Of a DNA stretch of 64,000 nucleotides, positions 25,689 to 34,588 are shown one piece after another; position 1 is the first letter of the stretch, and each line of letters opens with the position of its first letter. Made by a program: the position numbers and the translations under genes. Origin of the DNA: Rhizobiaceae bacterium (GTDB taxonomy: Bacteria; Pseudomonadota; Alphaproteobacteria; Rhizobiales; Rhizobiaceae). Under the pieces are notes generated by a model. It searched no databases. It worked only from the letters and a program-made list of their open reading frames with translations, and was not told where the DNA came from. The stretch covers positions 806,001 through 870,000 of the forward strand of contig JAMLJB010000001.1 in assembly GCA_023953835.1 (NCBI GenBank). Direction: 5' to 3'.

Positions 25689-26978
25689 TCACACAGTCGT
25701 TGGAGCCTTGCCCGGGATCACGGAAAGCGCCTCTTCCGCCAAATCGATGTAGGCCTTGTCGACAGGAAGAACCATGGATGCGGAGCGCACCCTGTGGTGA
25801 ATTGGATCAACCCCGGGCGGCGTAGTTGCCTTGTCACGCAAGGCCCGCGCAGCCTTCATCAGCCGGTGCCGGGCCATAATGATTCCATTGTCGGTGGATA
25901 CCAGATTTTCTTTGGTCCGATCGACGATCGGGCCCATGCTTTCCTGGAGCGACGCGTCCTGCATGGCTATGCCTTCAACTCCGGAATAGCTGACGCCCAG
26001 ACGCTGCGCCTCGCGATCCATGAGATAGTCGTTATCCTTGTTGGCTCGAGGGCGATAATTTGAACCCGTCTCGTAGGCGACGTGGATGCCTTTGCCATCT
26101 TTCATCGCCTGCCGCTCTTCCGGTGTCAGGGCCCGGACAGGATGGTAGTCAAAGCTCCACGCCCAGCAATTGTGGTCGTCAATGGGTATCCAGAAGTGCC
26201 CGTGAACCGGATGATCGCCGCGCGGTGGCACCATCGTGAAGGAAGGCATTACCCACGGCGTCACACGCCAATAATAATGGCCTTCCTCAGCATTGCGCCG
26301 GGCACCAATGAACAACCCGCCGGGCATTTCCGAAACTTCAAAGAAAGGCTTCTGATCGTTCAGATTGTATTTGTTTCCTTGAGCGCCCCTAAAGAGAGGG
26401 TCGCTGTTGAGATTTCCGCTGTGCAGCCATGATACGTGACTGGAATCGATGCCGCCTTCCATCGCTTGAAGCCAATTGCACTCTTGCCAACGCTTCGAGG
26501 TAAACGTCTGCTCGGATGGCACTGAGGCGAATTCCCATTCGGGATAAGACGGCTGCTTTTCCGCGGGGCCCATATAGGTCCACAGCAGATCGCCGATCTT
26601 GATAAGCGGATACGATTTCAGCTTTATTCGGTCGCAGTAACCGCTTTCCTTCGGTTCAGAAGGGACCTCCACGCACTGGCCTGTACGATCATATTTCCAG
26701 CCGTGATAGGGGCAGCGCAACCCGCCCTTTTCATTGCGCCCAAACCACAGCGATACACCGCGATGGGCGCAGAACTCGTCGATCAACCCATAGTGCCCCT
26801 CGCTGTCGCGAAAGGCCAAGAGCCGTTCGCCAAGTAATTTCACGCGCACAGGCGGGCAGTCATTGTTCGGCAATTCCTCAGCGAGCAATGCCGGAATCCA
26901 ATAGCATCGGAACAAATCACCCAGAGGGGTTCCGGGTCCAGTCTGGGTTAGCAGATCGTTTTGTTCTTTCCTCAGCAC
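25689..26978 (-). CDS. Rieske non-heme iron oxygenase, phthalate 4,5-dioxygenase/LigXa type
   Basis: The 429-residue oxygenase component hydroxylates or O-demethylates an aromatic or related substrate using O2. Rieske ligands are C70, H72, C89 and H92 (FCAHRG and CPYHGWKYD). The mononuclear iron site is EGGIDSSHVSWLH, with H181 and H186 and the bridging D178. The C-terminal half carries the LigXa/Pht3-type extension (QDASLQESMGPIVDRTKENL). It is divergent from the Rieske ferredoxin gene with site H between, and its operon continues to iclR and the reductase. The partner components are complete, so the system should work. Confidence 0.94.
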   Translation of the reverse strand: MLRKEQNDLLTQTGPGTPLGDLFRCYWIPALLAEELPNNDCPPVRVKLLGERLLAFRDSEGHYGLIDEFCAHRGVSLWFGRNEKGGLRCPYHGWKYDRTGQCVEVPSEPKESGYCDRIKLKSYPLIKIGDLLWTYMGPAEKQPSYPEWEFASVPSEQTFTSKRWQECNWLQAMEGGIDSSHVSWLHSGNLNSDPLFRGAQGNKYNLNDQKPFFEVSEMPGGLFIGARRNAEEGHYYWRVTPWVMPSFTMVPPRGDHPVHGHFWIPIDDHNCWAWSFDYHPVRALTPEERQAMKDGKGIHVAYETGSNYRPRANKDNDYLMDREAQRLGVSYSGVEGIAMQDASLQESMGPIVDRTKENLVSTDNGIIMARHRLMKAARALRDKATTPPGVDPIHHRVRSASMVLPVDKAYIDLAEEALSVIPGKAPTTV

Positions 26979-27089
26979 TTCAGCTTCTCCCTAGCATTCG
27001 CCTGCCCGACATCCCGATGCATTTCGTCACTCGGGATATCCTTCCCAACTGGGTTGACGACTCGTCGAAATTACCTATCATTCTGGTGT

Positions 27090-27114
27090 GTTCTTCTATA
27101 CAGAACAACGTTCT
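27090..27114 (-). promoter_or_regulatory. IclR-type operator, site H
   Basis: GTTCTTCTATACAGAAC (27090-27106), AAC, then GTTCT (27110-27114); on the reverse strand AGAAC, 3 bases, GTTCT, 7 bases, GAAC. It lies between the Rieske oxygenase operon containing iclR (111 bases) and the ferredoxin operon, so it would also give autoregulation. Confidence 0.75.
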
Positions 27115-27178
27115 TATAAATTACAAATTTGTAGGGGTCTCGTCAAGTATGGCGGACCCACGCGGACGAGGAATGGCA

Positions 27179-27496
27179 ATGAATAGTGCGCGTCGTACGA
27201 TTCGGTTGTGTAAGCTGAACGATGTCGATTTCGGTTGTGCGATCAGGGTGGAGACAGAGGAGCTGGTCCTGGCCGTCTTCAACATCGGCGGCGTGATCTA
27301 TGTGACTGACGACCAATGCACCCATGGTCCGGGCTCGCTTTCCGAGGGCTACATCGACGGCCACACCGTGGAGTGTGACTTCCACAATGGAGCATTTGAC
27401 ATCCGCACCGGTGAGGTGGCCGCACCCCCCTGTATGATACCGGTCAGGACCTACAAGGTTGTCGTGGAAGGGGACGATATCTTGATCGAAGTTTGA
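27179..27496 (+). CDS. Rieske-type [2Fe-2S] ferredoxin
   Basis: The 105-residue ferredoxin carries electrons between the reductase and the oxygenase. Rieske ligands are C47, H49, C66 and H69 (CTHGPG and CDFHNGAFD), and the C-terminus has PVRTYKVVVEGDDILIEV, typical of biphenyl/naphthalene-type ferredoxins. ATG 27179 has GACGAGGA 6 bases upstream; ATGs at 27149 and 27173 are possible. It is the first gene of the ferredoxin-cupin-EutA-like operon under site H. Confidence 0.92.
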   Translation: MNSARRTIRLCKLNDVDFGCAIRVETEELVLAVFNIGGVIYVTDDQCTHGPGSLSEGYIDGHTVECDFHNGAFDIRTGEVAAPPCMIPVRTYKVVVEGDDILIEV

Positions 27497-27686
27497 ACGT
27501 TCAAGGGTCTGCTTTCTCGCCCTGCAACGGAAGTTGAAACTCAGCCCGCTCGGGCGGGTGGGAAAAGTTGACTTTCTCAAATTGCCCTACCCCCTCCATT
27601 GTGTGGCCTGATAGCCTTCTGGTCGGGTGGCTCATCGCAACATGTCGACAGATTCAGGATCGGCGAGCGCCGAAGGAGATTGGCAC

Positions 27687-28925
27687 ATGCATCAGGACTC
27701 TGCCGACGGTGGCCCGGGCGTTCATTGGCACGAACCAGCCGGCACAAAAAAGGCCGGATTTGGAGAATTCCGAAAACAGCCAACCCCCTACGACCAATTC
27801 ATGGAAGAAGAAGGCATCCCTGTCTTTCGGGATCTGGGGGTTTCCAGTGTGAAAAATCTCCCGCTAAAGCCCTGGAAACGGAAAGGCGGCAACGGCACCT
27901 TCATTCAGCTCTATGGAACCGAGACGAAATGGGGTTGTCATCTTGTGGAGGTTCCCGCCGCTGGGGCACTCCATGCAGAAAAACACATGTATGAGGAGAT
28001 CTACGTTGTTGTTGAAGGGCGCGGCTCTACCGAGGTTTGGCTAGAAGGAGAAGGGCGAAAACACACCTTCGAATGGCAACAGGGTTCGGTGTTTTCCATT
28101 CCCATCAATAGCTGGCATCGCATAGTAAACGCGACGAACAGTCCGGCCCTTCTGCTGGGCGGCACAACAGCTCCGAACGTGCTGAACCAATTGCAGAGTG
28201 TCGATGCGGTCTATGACAATCCCTACGTGTTTCGAGACCGTTTTTCAGGAGACGACGACTTCTACAAGTATAGGGAGGAGATCGAGCCGGATCCTGTTCG
28301 CGGACTCGCCATGCGGCGGACCAATTTCATGCCCGATGCCGTGAATTGCGAACTCCCTTTGGACAATCGGCGTTCGCCGGGCTATCGCCGCGTCGAGCCG
28401 TTTATGACAAACAATGCCTTCTACTACTGGATTGGACAGCACGAAAACGGCCGATATTCCAAAGGCCATGCACATACCTCGGCGGCCGTCCTCATTTGCC
28501 TGAAGGGTCAGGGTTACACTTACACCTGGCCGGAAAGATATGGAGTGACGCCGTGGAAGGATGGTCACGCTGACAAGATACGTCGGCTGGATTACGGTCC
28601 GTTCGGGATGGTGACAGCTGCGCCTGGCGGGGCGCGATGGTACCATCAACATTTCAGTGTTTCGAAAGAACCCTTCCGGCTTATGGCGTGGTTCGGTCCG
28701 CACAATCCTGGTCGCGACCCAGGCGCACCGGGCGAAAAACACACTGACTACACCGCGATCGATGTGAACGAGGGCGGCACGGCGATTCCATATTGGATGG
28801 AAGATCCTCATATTCGAGAAGAGTACGAGGCCCTGCTCAACAAGAACGGCGTCGAAGTGCGCATGAAGCCTGAATGGTATGTAAAGCCGGACGACACGAC
28901 GAAAAAGATGTCAACTGTCGTGTAA
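27687..28925 (+). CDS. bicupin protein, possible ring-cleavage dioxygenase
   Basis: The 412-residue protein contains two cupin domains. Domain 1 has HAEKHMYEEIYVVVEGRG with H, H and E ligands and WHRIVN as the late His. Domain 2 has YSKGHAHTSAAVLICLKGQG and the late WYHQHF. Metal ligands are therefore visible in both halves. Gentisate 1,2-dioxygenase and related enzymes use this fold, so ring or C-C cleavage of the Rieske product is plausible, but there is no specific signature. ATG 27687 has AAGGAG 8 bases upstream; GTG 27627 and ATG 27642 are in frame. Eight to ten bases separate it from the EutA-like gene. Confidence 0.88.
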   Translation: MHQDSADGGPGVHWHEPAGTKKAGFGEFRKQPTPYDQFMEEEGIPVFRDLGVSSVKNLPLKPWKRKGGNGTFIQLYGTETKWGCHLVEVPAAGALHAEKHMYEEIYVVVEGRGSTEVWLEGEGRKHTFEWQQGSVFSIPINSWHRIVNATNSPALLLGGTTAPNVLNQLQSVDAVYDNPYVFRDRFSGDDDFYKYREEIEPDPVRGLAMRRTNFMPDAVNCELPLDNRRSPGYRRVEPFMTNNAFYYWIGQHENGRYSKGHAHTSAAVLICLKGQGYTYTWPERYGVTPWKDGHADKIRRLDYGPFGMVTAAPGGARWYHQHFSVSKEPFRLMAWFGPHNPGRDPGAPGEKHTDYTAIDVNEGGTAIPYWMEDPHIREEYEALLNKNGVEVRMKPEWYVKPDDTTKKMSTVV

Positions 28926-28935
28926 GCAGCTCGTG

Positions 28936-30414
28936 ATGTCCCAGGACGAAGATCAAGGCGGCCGCATATTCTTTTCCAGTGCCGGCCGGAGCATGGAGTT
29001 GGAGGACGAAATCCGTCTGACCAGCGTCGGCATCGATATCGGTTCGTCCACATCACACCTCGCCTTTTCACTTATTGTGCTGGAGAGGCTAGACACGCGC
29101 TACATGGTGGTGGAGCGAAAATTGCTCCACCAGTCCGACGTGCTTTTGACGCCTTATACAAAAGAAAGCACAATTGATGCGCAGGCTCTCGGCGCCTTTA
29201 TTGCTGAGCAATATAAGGCCGCAGGCATCGACGCCGAAGGGATCGATACCGGAGCATTGATCCTGACCGGCGTGGCGGTTCAGCGCAAGAATGCCAGGGC
29301 TATCGGCGAACTCTTCTCGGTGCAGGCTGGGAAATTTGTCGTACTCAGTGCGGGCGATGCTTTGGAAACCACCCTGGCTGCATTTGGATCCGGCTCTGTC
29401 GCTCGTTCCGAACTTGAACGTCGGCGTATTCTCAATGTCGATATAGGCGGCGGCACATCAAAGCTTGCATTGTGCGAGAATGGAACAATTCGCCACATCA
29501 CCGCGATCGACGTTGGGGCGCGCTTGCTCGCATTCGATGACGACCGCAGAATTGTGAGGGTTGAAGAAGCGGGCGCGAAATTTGCAGATTTGGCAGGTGT
29601 CAACGCGCAGTTGGGAACAATCCTGAGCCCGCAAAATGCTCGCAAGATTTGCGAGTGCATGGCTGATCGACTTTTTGAAGCAATGCAGGGTCGCTCAGCG
29701 GATAAGCAGACTTTGGATCTGTATCGACTGCCGCCTTTGCCGCCGGTTGATCCGCCCGATCTCATTATCGTGTCCGGCGGTGTTTCCGAATTCCTCAACG
29801 GAGAAGTTGAGTCAGATTTCAATGACCTCGGCCGTGAGCTGGCGACTTGCTTACGTGCGCGGCTGAAAGGTTGGCCTCCCAAACTTGAACAGGCCCCAGC
29901 GGGGATAAGGGCGACTGTTGTCGGCGTATCTCAATATACGGTGCAAGTTAGCGGAAGCACAATATTTGTGGAGCCGCTCGACCTTCTGCCCGTGCGCAAT
30001 ATTCCTGTCGTGAAGCCCGCCTTCACCTTCGCGGAAGAAATCAATCCCGGGGAGGTCGCAGAACAGATTCAGAAGGCGCTGGAGGAGCGCGAACTTGACG
30101 GACGCGAAGGCACCGTCACGATCAGCTATGAGTGGGAGGGTTCCGCGACGTTCCATCGTCTCGACGGCTTTTGTCGCGGGATCGCAGCTGGCTTGGCATC
30201 CACCTTGGCGGCCGGACACCCCATCGTGTTGGCCGGCAATCGCGATATCGGAGGATTGATCGGCATTCACTGTGCTCAAGAACTCAAACTTCAAAAACTT
30301 ATCTCTGTAGATGGAATCAGTTTGGAGCAATTCGACTACATTGATGTGGGCAAGATACTCCCTGCCTCTGGTGCCGTCCCGGTCGTGGTCAAATCGCTCG
30401 TTTTTCCGCGCTGA
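28936..30414 (+). CDS. EutA-like reactivating factor, full length
   Basis: EutA is an actin/Hsp70-fold ATPase that exchanges damaged B12 in ethanolamine ammonia-lyase. The 492-residue protein has the phosphate-1 loop SVGIDIGSSTSHLAFS, the phosphate-2 loop NVDIGGGTSKLALC, a ICECMADRLFEAM helix, IVSGGVSEFL as the adenosine motif and the C-terminal PVVVKSLVFP. GTG 28933 precedes the ATG. No eutBC, eutC or other B12 enzyme gene is in the window, so its client is unknown. Its place after the bicupin under site H suggests a client in this regulon. A truncated paralogue lies at 3.6 kb. Confidence 0.9.
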   Translation: MSQDEDQGGRIFFSSAGRSMELEDEIRLTSVGIDIGSSTSHLAFSLIVLERLDTRYMVVERKLLHQSDVLLTPYTKESTIDAQALGAFIAEQYKAAGIDAEGIDTGALILTGVAVQRKNARAIGELFSVQAGKFVVLSAGDALETTLAAFGSGSVARSELERRRILNVDIGGGTSKLALCENGTIRHITAIDVGARLLAFDDDRRIVRVEEAGAKFADLAGVNAQLGTILSPQNARKICECMADRLFEAMQGRSADKQTLDLYRLPPLPPVDPPDLIIVSGGVSEFLNGEVESDFNDLGRELATCLRARLKGWPPKLEQAPAGIRATVVGVSQYTVQVSGSTIFVEPLDLLPVRNIPVVKPAFTFAEEINPGEVAEQIQKALEERELDGREGTVTISYEWEGSATFHRLDGFCRGIAAGLASTLAAGHPIVLAGNRDIGGLIGIHCAQELKLQKLISVDGISLEQFDYIDVGKILPASGAVPVVVKSLVFPR

Positions 30415-30788
30415 CAACTCGTCACTGCGGGTTTGATCGGCCACGAGCCGAGCTCCTAACAGCGCAGCGTCGACCAATCCGGAAAGCGTGGCGCCTCTTG
30501 CCGAGATATGACGTTCACGATGATGCCCCAGTCCATCAACCTATCCACCTCGTCAATTCGTTTCGAGGCCAAGACGAGGACCATGTCGGTGCGTTACTCG
30601 ATGGAGCCCAACCGACCAAACCCATGACCCCGGCGACCTCGCCGCAACAGAACCTCCGTTTGCGATAGCTACACATCGGCTAAACCACGGAAATCCCGTA
30701 GCCATTCCGATCGCAAACTGTGGGCAGGTTTTTGACTATAAGCCGTTGGTGATGTTTGCAGTCCGGAGCGAACCGGTCTCTGTCTATT

Positions 30789-30808
30789 TTCCCATATATT
30801 AATGGGAA
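30789..30808. repeat. TTCCCAT...ATGGGAA palindrome, copy 1
   Basis: TTCCCAT, 6 bases (ATATTA), ATGGGAA. The arms are identical to those of the copy at 30880-30911. Confidence 0.65.
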
Positions 30809-30879
30809 TATCGCGCATTTTGGCGCGAAATTCGACATTCGCCCCTTCCAGGTCCTTGAATTTGCAGTCAGGCAGAGAC

Positions 30880-30911
30880 GTTTTCCCATGAATCGTTAAA
30901 TGGGAAAAAAC
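30880..30911. repeat. TTTTCCCAT...ATGGGAAAA palindrome, copy 2
   Basis: GTTTTCCCAT, 10 bases, ATGGGAAAAAAC. It extends the same arm sequence as copy 1 with a longer spacer. Two copies 90 bases apart suggest binding sites for one protein, for instance a recombinase or the ParB-like product downstream. Confidence 0.65.
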
Positions 30912-31320
30912 TTCACGGAAAAGGGAATGCAAGTCCTGTCGCTTTGATTAGCGGATGTTGCGTGCGTGTACGCACGGGAAATGCGCAAACGGTAGGCGCA
31001 AGGGGAGATATTGACAGTCTCTGGTGTTCCACTATTGTTCCGTTGTGCTGTATGTTGACGACTGCGCAAAGTTTGTTTCGGCGGCGGATGGCAAAGAAAC
31101 AAAACTGGTGACGGATGTCTTTGGCGTAGGAGAGACGGACCAGCCGAATTGCCGAGTAGGACGGGAAGCCGGATGGCTTCTTTGGCGGATGCCTTAGCGA
31201 CTGAGGGCGATTTCTTTCTGACATTTCGAGCTGTCATGCAGCTTCGCTTTTGCGTGGCCGCAAGACGATTTTATCTCGGCCTCTCGCGGCCGGGTCTTCG
31301 CTGTCAAAGGAGTCGCACCC

Positions 31321-32679
31321 ATGCGCCCGGACACTATAAATTTGCCTGCAATCTCAAATGCTGATCGCGATCCGCGGCAGCTGAAGCCATGGCCGAACAA
31401 TGCACGCCTGCATTCGCGCAAGCAGAGACGCCAGTTGGCCGACCTCATACAGCGCTACGGCTTCACCAACCCGGTATTGATCGACGAGGACGACATCATA
31501 CTCGCCGGCCATAGCCGGATGCTTGCCGCGACTGATATCGGGCTTTCTTCAATCCCGTGTCGTATCATTGCCGGCCTGAGCGCCGCCGAAAAGCGTGCGC
31601 TGGTCATTGCCGACAACAAGCTCGCGCTCAACGCGACCTGGGACGAAGCGATCCTGGCTGCCGAGATTCACATTGTCGGCGAGGAGGCGGTCGTTCCGGT
31701 TGCGATCCTTGGCTTCGATCCAGTCGAGATCGATCTTCTTCAGGGTGCCGTGGCTCCGATGGAAAAAGACGGCGTGCCGGAGGATGACGTCCTGCCTCCC
31801 ACAGAAGATGACAAGCCTGTCAGTGCCGTCGGCGATATCTGGATTTGCGGAGCGCATAAGGTCATTTGTGGCAACGCGCTTGAGCACGAAACCTACTCTT
31901 CTTTAATGAGCGGCGATCTGGCCGAAATGGTGTTCGGGGATTTGCCGTACAATGTCCCGGTCAACGGCCATGTGAGCGGTTTGGGCAAGGTTCGCCATCG
32001 CGAATTTTCGATGGCCAGCGGCGAAATGGATGAAGCAGCGTTCATAGGCTTTCTGAAGTCCATATTCGAGCTTCTGGTCCGCCACTCGGTCGACGGGTCG
32101 ATCCATTTCCAGTGCATGGACTGGCGGCATATCAGCGAAATAACGAACGCCGCCAAAGACGTCTATTCGGAATTGAAGAATTTGATCGTGTGGGACAAGG
32201 GCGTGGCCGGCATGGGCACGTTCTATCGGAGCCGGCATGAACTTGTCTTCGTGTTCAAGAACGGCAACGCACGTCATATCAGCAATTTCGAGCTTGGCCA
32301 GTTCGGACGCCATCGGAGCAATGTCTGGCAGTACCGGGGCATGGCAGGGGCTGCCGGAAATCGCCTGGCGGAGCTTCAGCTGCACCCGACGGTGAAGCCA
32401 GCTCAGATGGTCGCCGATGCTTTGCTCGACTGTTCACGGCGCGGCGGCATCGTTCTTGATCCCTGCGCAGGCAGTGGCTCGACCTTGATCGCCGCAGAAA
32501 AGACAAAACGGCGCGCACGCCTGATTGAAATCGATCCGGTCTACGTCGATCGCACGGTTCGGCGATGGCAGCTGTTTGGCAAGGAGGACGCCATCCATGC
32601 AGTGACGGGTGAAACCTTCAATCAGCGGGCAGCCTCAATCCAGGCCTCAGTGCCTGTTTCGGGAGGCGCAGATGAGTGA
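31321..32679 (+). CDS. ParB-domain DNA methyltransferase (phage type)
   Basis: The 452-residue protein fuses a ParB/Srx-like N-terminal domain (LKPWPNNARLHSRKQ, IQRYGFTNPVLIDEDD, AGHSRMLAA) to a site-specific DNA methylase domain. Motif IV is DLPYNV, a variant of DPPY, followed by the conserved HVSGLGKVRHREFSMASGEM block, and motif I DPCAGSGST comes late after LHPTVKP. These enzymes modify adenine or cytosine N atoms and are common next to phage terminases. It overlaps the DUF5681 gene by 8 bases. It might protect against the endonuclease at 34.6 kb, which is inference. Confidence 0.92.
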   Translation: MRPDTINLPAISNADRDPRQLKPWPNNARLHSRKQRRQLADLIQRYGFTNPVLIDEDDIILAGHSRMLAATDIGLSSIPCRIIAGLSAAEKRALVIADNKLALNATWDEAILAAEIHIVGEEAVVPVAILGFDPVEIDLLQGAVAPMEKDGVPEDDVLPPTEDDKPVSAVGDIWICGAHKVICGNALEHETYSSLMSGDLAEMVFGDLPYNVPVNGHVSGLGKVRHREFSMASGEMDEAAFIGFLKSIFELLVRHSVDGSIHFQCMDWRHISEITNAAKDVYSELKNLIVWDKGVAGMGTFYRSRHELVFVFKNGNARHISNFELGQFGRHRSNVWQYRGMAGAAGNRLAELQLHPTVKPAQMVADALLDCSRRGGIVLDPCAGSGSTLIAAEKTKRRARLIEIDPVYVDRTVRRWQLFGKEDAIHAVTGETFNQRAASIQASVPVSGGADE

Positions 32680-33145
32680 CGATAAAGAAGACGGGGATGA
32701 GAATTTTTCCCATCTGCCCGAAGATCACAAGTCCCGCAACCGGACATACGAAACGGGAAAGTTCAAGCCGCCCGTCGAGAACCGCATCAAGGACGGCGAG
32801 ATCCGCAATCCGAAGGGCCGGCCACGCGGCAGAAAGAGCCTGCCCGATCTGGCAACAGCGTTTTATCTCGAGAAGATACTGGTGCGCCTTGGCGATAAAC
32901 TGCAGAAGATGCCACGTTATCTGGCGGAGCTTCACGTTCTTCATTCAAAAGCAATGGCCGGCGACTTCAAGTCCCTGCACGAAAGCCACGCACGGGCGGC
33001 ATCACTCGGTCTGTTTCCGCAGTCGCTCGAGCCTGAAGTGGAAATTGTCGAGGACGTCGACAGACAGATTATCGCCGAGCGCGACGCACGTGTGCTCGAA
33101 GCGCGGACGCAGAAATCTGAAGGTGATGACGATGGCAACGGCTGA
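32672..33145 (+). CDS. DUF5681 domain protein
   Basis: A 157-residue acidic/basic protein with the DUF5681 core, in which FKPPVENRIKDGEIRNPKGR is followed by PRGRKSLPDLA, a DNA-binding-like segment found in small proteins beside phage terminases. The function is unproven; a small-terminase-like role is often supposed. ATG 32672 lies in ATGAGTGA at the end of the methyltransferase gene, and the gene overlaps the terminase start by 14 bases, so the three genes are translationally coupled. Confidence 0.85.
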   Translation: MSDDKEDGDENFSHLPEDHKSRNRTYETGKFKPPVENRIKDGEIRNPKGRPRGRKSLPDLATAFYLEKILVRLGDKLQKMPRYLAELHVLHSKAMAGDFKSLHESHARAASLGLFPQSLEPEVEIVEDVDRQIIAERDARVLEARTQKSEGDDDGNG

Positions 33146-34556
33146 GTTGACTTCTCCGACCGTTGCAGAACGCGACGCAATCCTGCGCAGCGATTTTTAC
33201 GCGTTTGTACAGCGGGTGTTTGCCGAGGTTCGACCGGGCGACAGGTTCCGGCCGAACTGGCACCTCGATGCACTGTGTCAGGCCGTTGTGGAAACGATCG
33301 ACGGTCCCGACCAGCGTCTGCTGGTCACCCTGCCTCCGCGCTCGCTCAAGTCGATCATCATATCCGTTGCCTTGCCGGCATGGTTGCTTGGGCGCGATCC
33401 GACCCGTCGCATCATCTGTATTTCTTATGCCGAGAACCTTGCGTTTGAATTGGCGGGAATGTTCCGCAAGATTATTGCGAGCAACTGGTACCGACGTCTC
33501 TTCCCGAACATGGTTGTAACCCGGAATTCGGAACGGGAAGTGATAACCTCGCGGGGCGGCAGCCGCTTTGCGACCTCAATCGACGGCCCGCTGACCGGCC
33601 GGGGTGGCAATCTGTTCATCATCGATGATCCGATCAAGCCGGCAGATGCGCTTTCGCAGACAAAGCGGCAAAAGACGAACGACTGGCTGGGCAACACGCT
33701 GGCCTCACGGCCTGACGACAAGCTCAGGGACAAGATGATTATGCTGATGCAGCGTGTGCACGCCTATGATCCGGCAGGTGCCGCATTGGCAACCGGGCAG
33801 TGGCGTCACCTCAACCTGCCTGCCATTGCTGCACGTAGCGAAGTCTACCGGCTTTCCTATGGCAGAACGCATTGCCGTTTGGCGGGGTCTGTGCTCGATG
33901 AAAACCGCGAGCCGCTTGAAGTGCTCAACCAGCTTCGCCACTCGATGGGCGACTATGCATTTACGGCCCAGTATCTGCAGGCGCCAGAACTGCCGGATGG
34001 CGGCACCTTTAAGCGCAAGTGGTTTCGCTTCATCGACCAGGAGCAGTATCCATATGATGCACCCGGCTGGAAGATCGTTCAAAGCTGGGACACGGCAATG
34101 GTTTCCAACGAAACCGCCGACTGGTCGGTCTGCACGACATGGCTTGTTGTCAACGATTGCTTTTATCTCATCGATATCTTTCGCAAGCGGCTTGTCTATC
34201 CAGATCTGAAAGAGGCAATCCTTCGATTGCGCAAGGATTGCAATCCGGATCACCTGATCATCGAGGACAAGGGCGCCGGTACCAGCCTGCTTCAGGAATT
34301 CTGGAAGGAGAAGATTCCCGTTGAGCCTTATCGCTGCAATGATCCCAAGGAAGTGCGGGCGGGCCGTGCCTCTGTTGCGATCAACCAGGGACGGCTGTTT
34401 CTGGACGACCGGGCGGATGCGATGCTCCACGCGTTCATGGATGAGGTTCTGGCGTTCCCAGGCGGTCAGCACGACGATCAGGTCGATTCGATGACCCAGA
34501 TGATCGACTGGTGGGAAGATTTCAGGTCAACGCCAACAGCGATGTTCGGCGTCTGA
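33132..34556 (+). CDS. phage terminase large subunit
   Basis: The 474-residue terminase has the ATPase half with a Walker A-like VTLPPRSLKS, Walker B LFIIDDPIK and the coupling region SRPDDKLRDK, followed by the RNase H-like nuclease half with SWDTAM, IIEDKGAGTSL and GGQHDDQVDSM as the acidic metal site. These are all residues needed for packaging motor and cutting. No portal, protease or capsid gene follows; the next gene is a convergent endonuclease. ATG 33132 was chosen because the frame upstream is out-of-phase with the DUF5681 gene. Confidence 0.92.
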   Translation: MATAELTSPTVAERDAILRSDFYAFVQRVFAEVRPGDRFRPNWHLDALCQAVVETIDGPDQRLLVTLPPRSLKSIIISVALPAWLLGRDPTRRIICISYAENLAFELAGMFRKIIASNWYRRLFPNMVVTRNSEREVITSRGGSRFATSIDGPLTGRGGNLFIIDDPIKPADALSQTKRQKTNDWLGNTLASRPDDKLRDKMIMLMQRVHAYDPAGAALATGQWRHLNLPAIAARSEVYRLSYGRTHCRLAGSVLDENREPLEVLNQLRHSMGDYAFTAQYLQAPELPDGGTFKRKWFRFIDQEQYPYDAPGWKIVQSWDTAMVSNETADWSVCTTWLVVNDCFYLIDIFRKRLVYPDLKEAILRLRKDCNPDHLIIEDKGAGTSLLQEFWKEKIPVEPYRCNDPKEVRAGRASVAINQGRLFLDDRADAMLHAFMDEVLAFPGGQHDDQVDSMTQMIDWWEDFRSTPTAMFGV

Positions 34557-34588
34557 TAGCAGCGCCCGGCAGGGTGGCCTTCGCCAGT

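Larger units (their letters stand above)
30415..31320. other. non-coding region at the left border of the phage-like insert
   Basis: This 906-base stretch has no supported gene. Overlapping reverse frames at 30669-31237 have no family features. It holds two related palindromes (30789-30808, 30880-30911), a TCGCGC/GCGCGA hairpin at 30811-30828, and TTGACA near 31012 that may be a -35 element. Base composition looks more AT-rich than neighbouring genes around 30.72-30.95 kb. It is a candidate attachment or replication/segregation site. Confidence 0.45.

Noticed and set aside
31005..31060. Sigma-70 promoter at TTGACA near 31012
   Set aside because: No good -10 box lies 16-18 bases downstream, and the distance to the methyltransferase start is about 300 bases; kept only as a remark.
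30669..31237. Overlapping reverse frames of 69-113 residues
   Set aside because: Several frames are open at once, none has a recognisable motif, and they cover palindromes.
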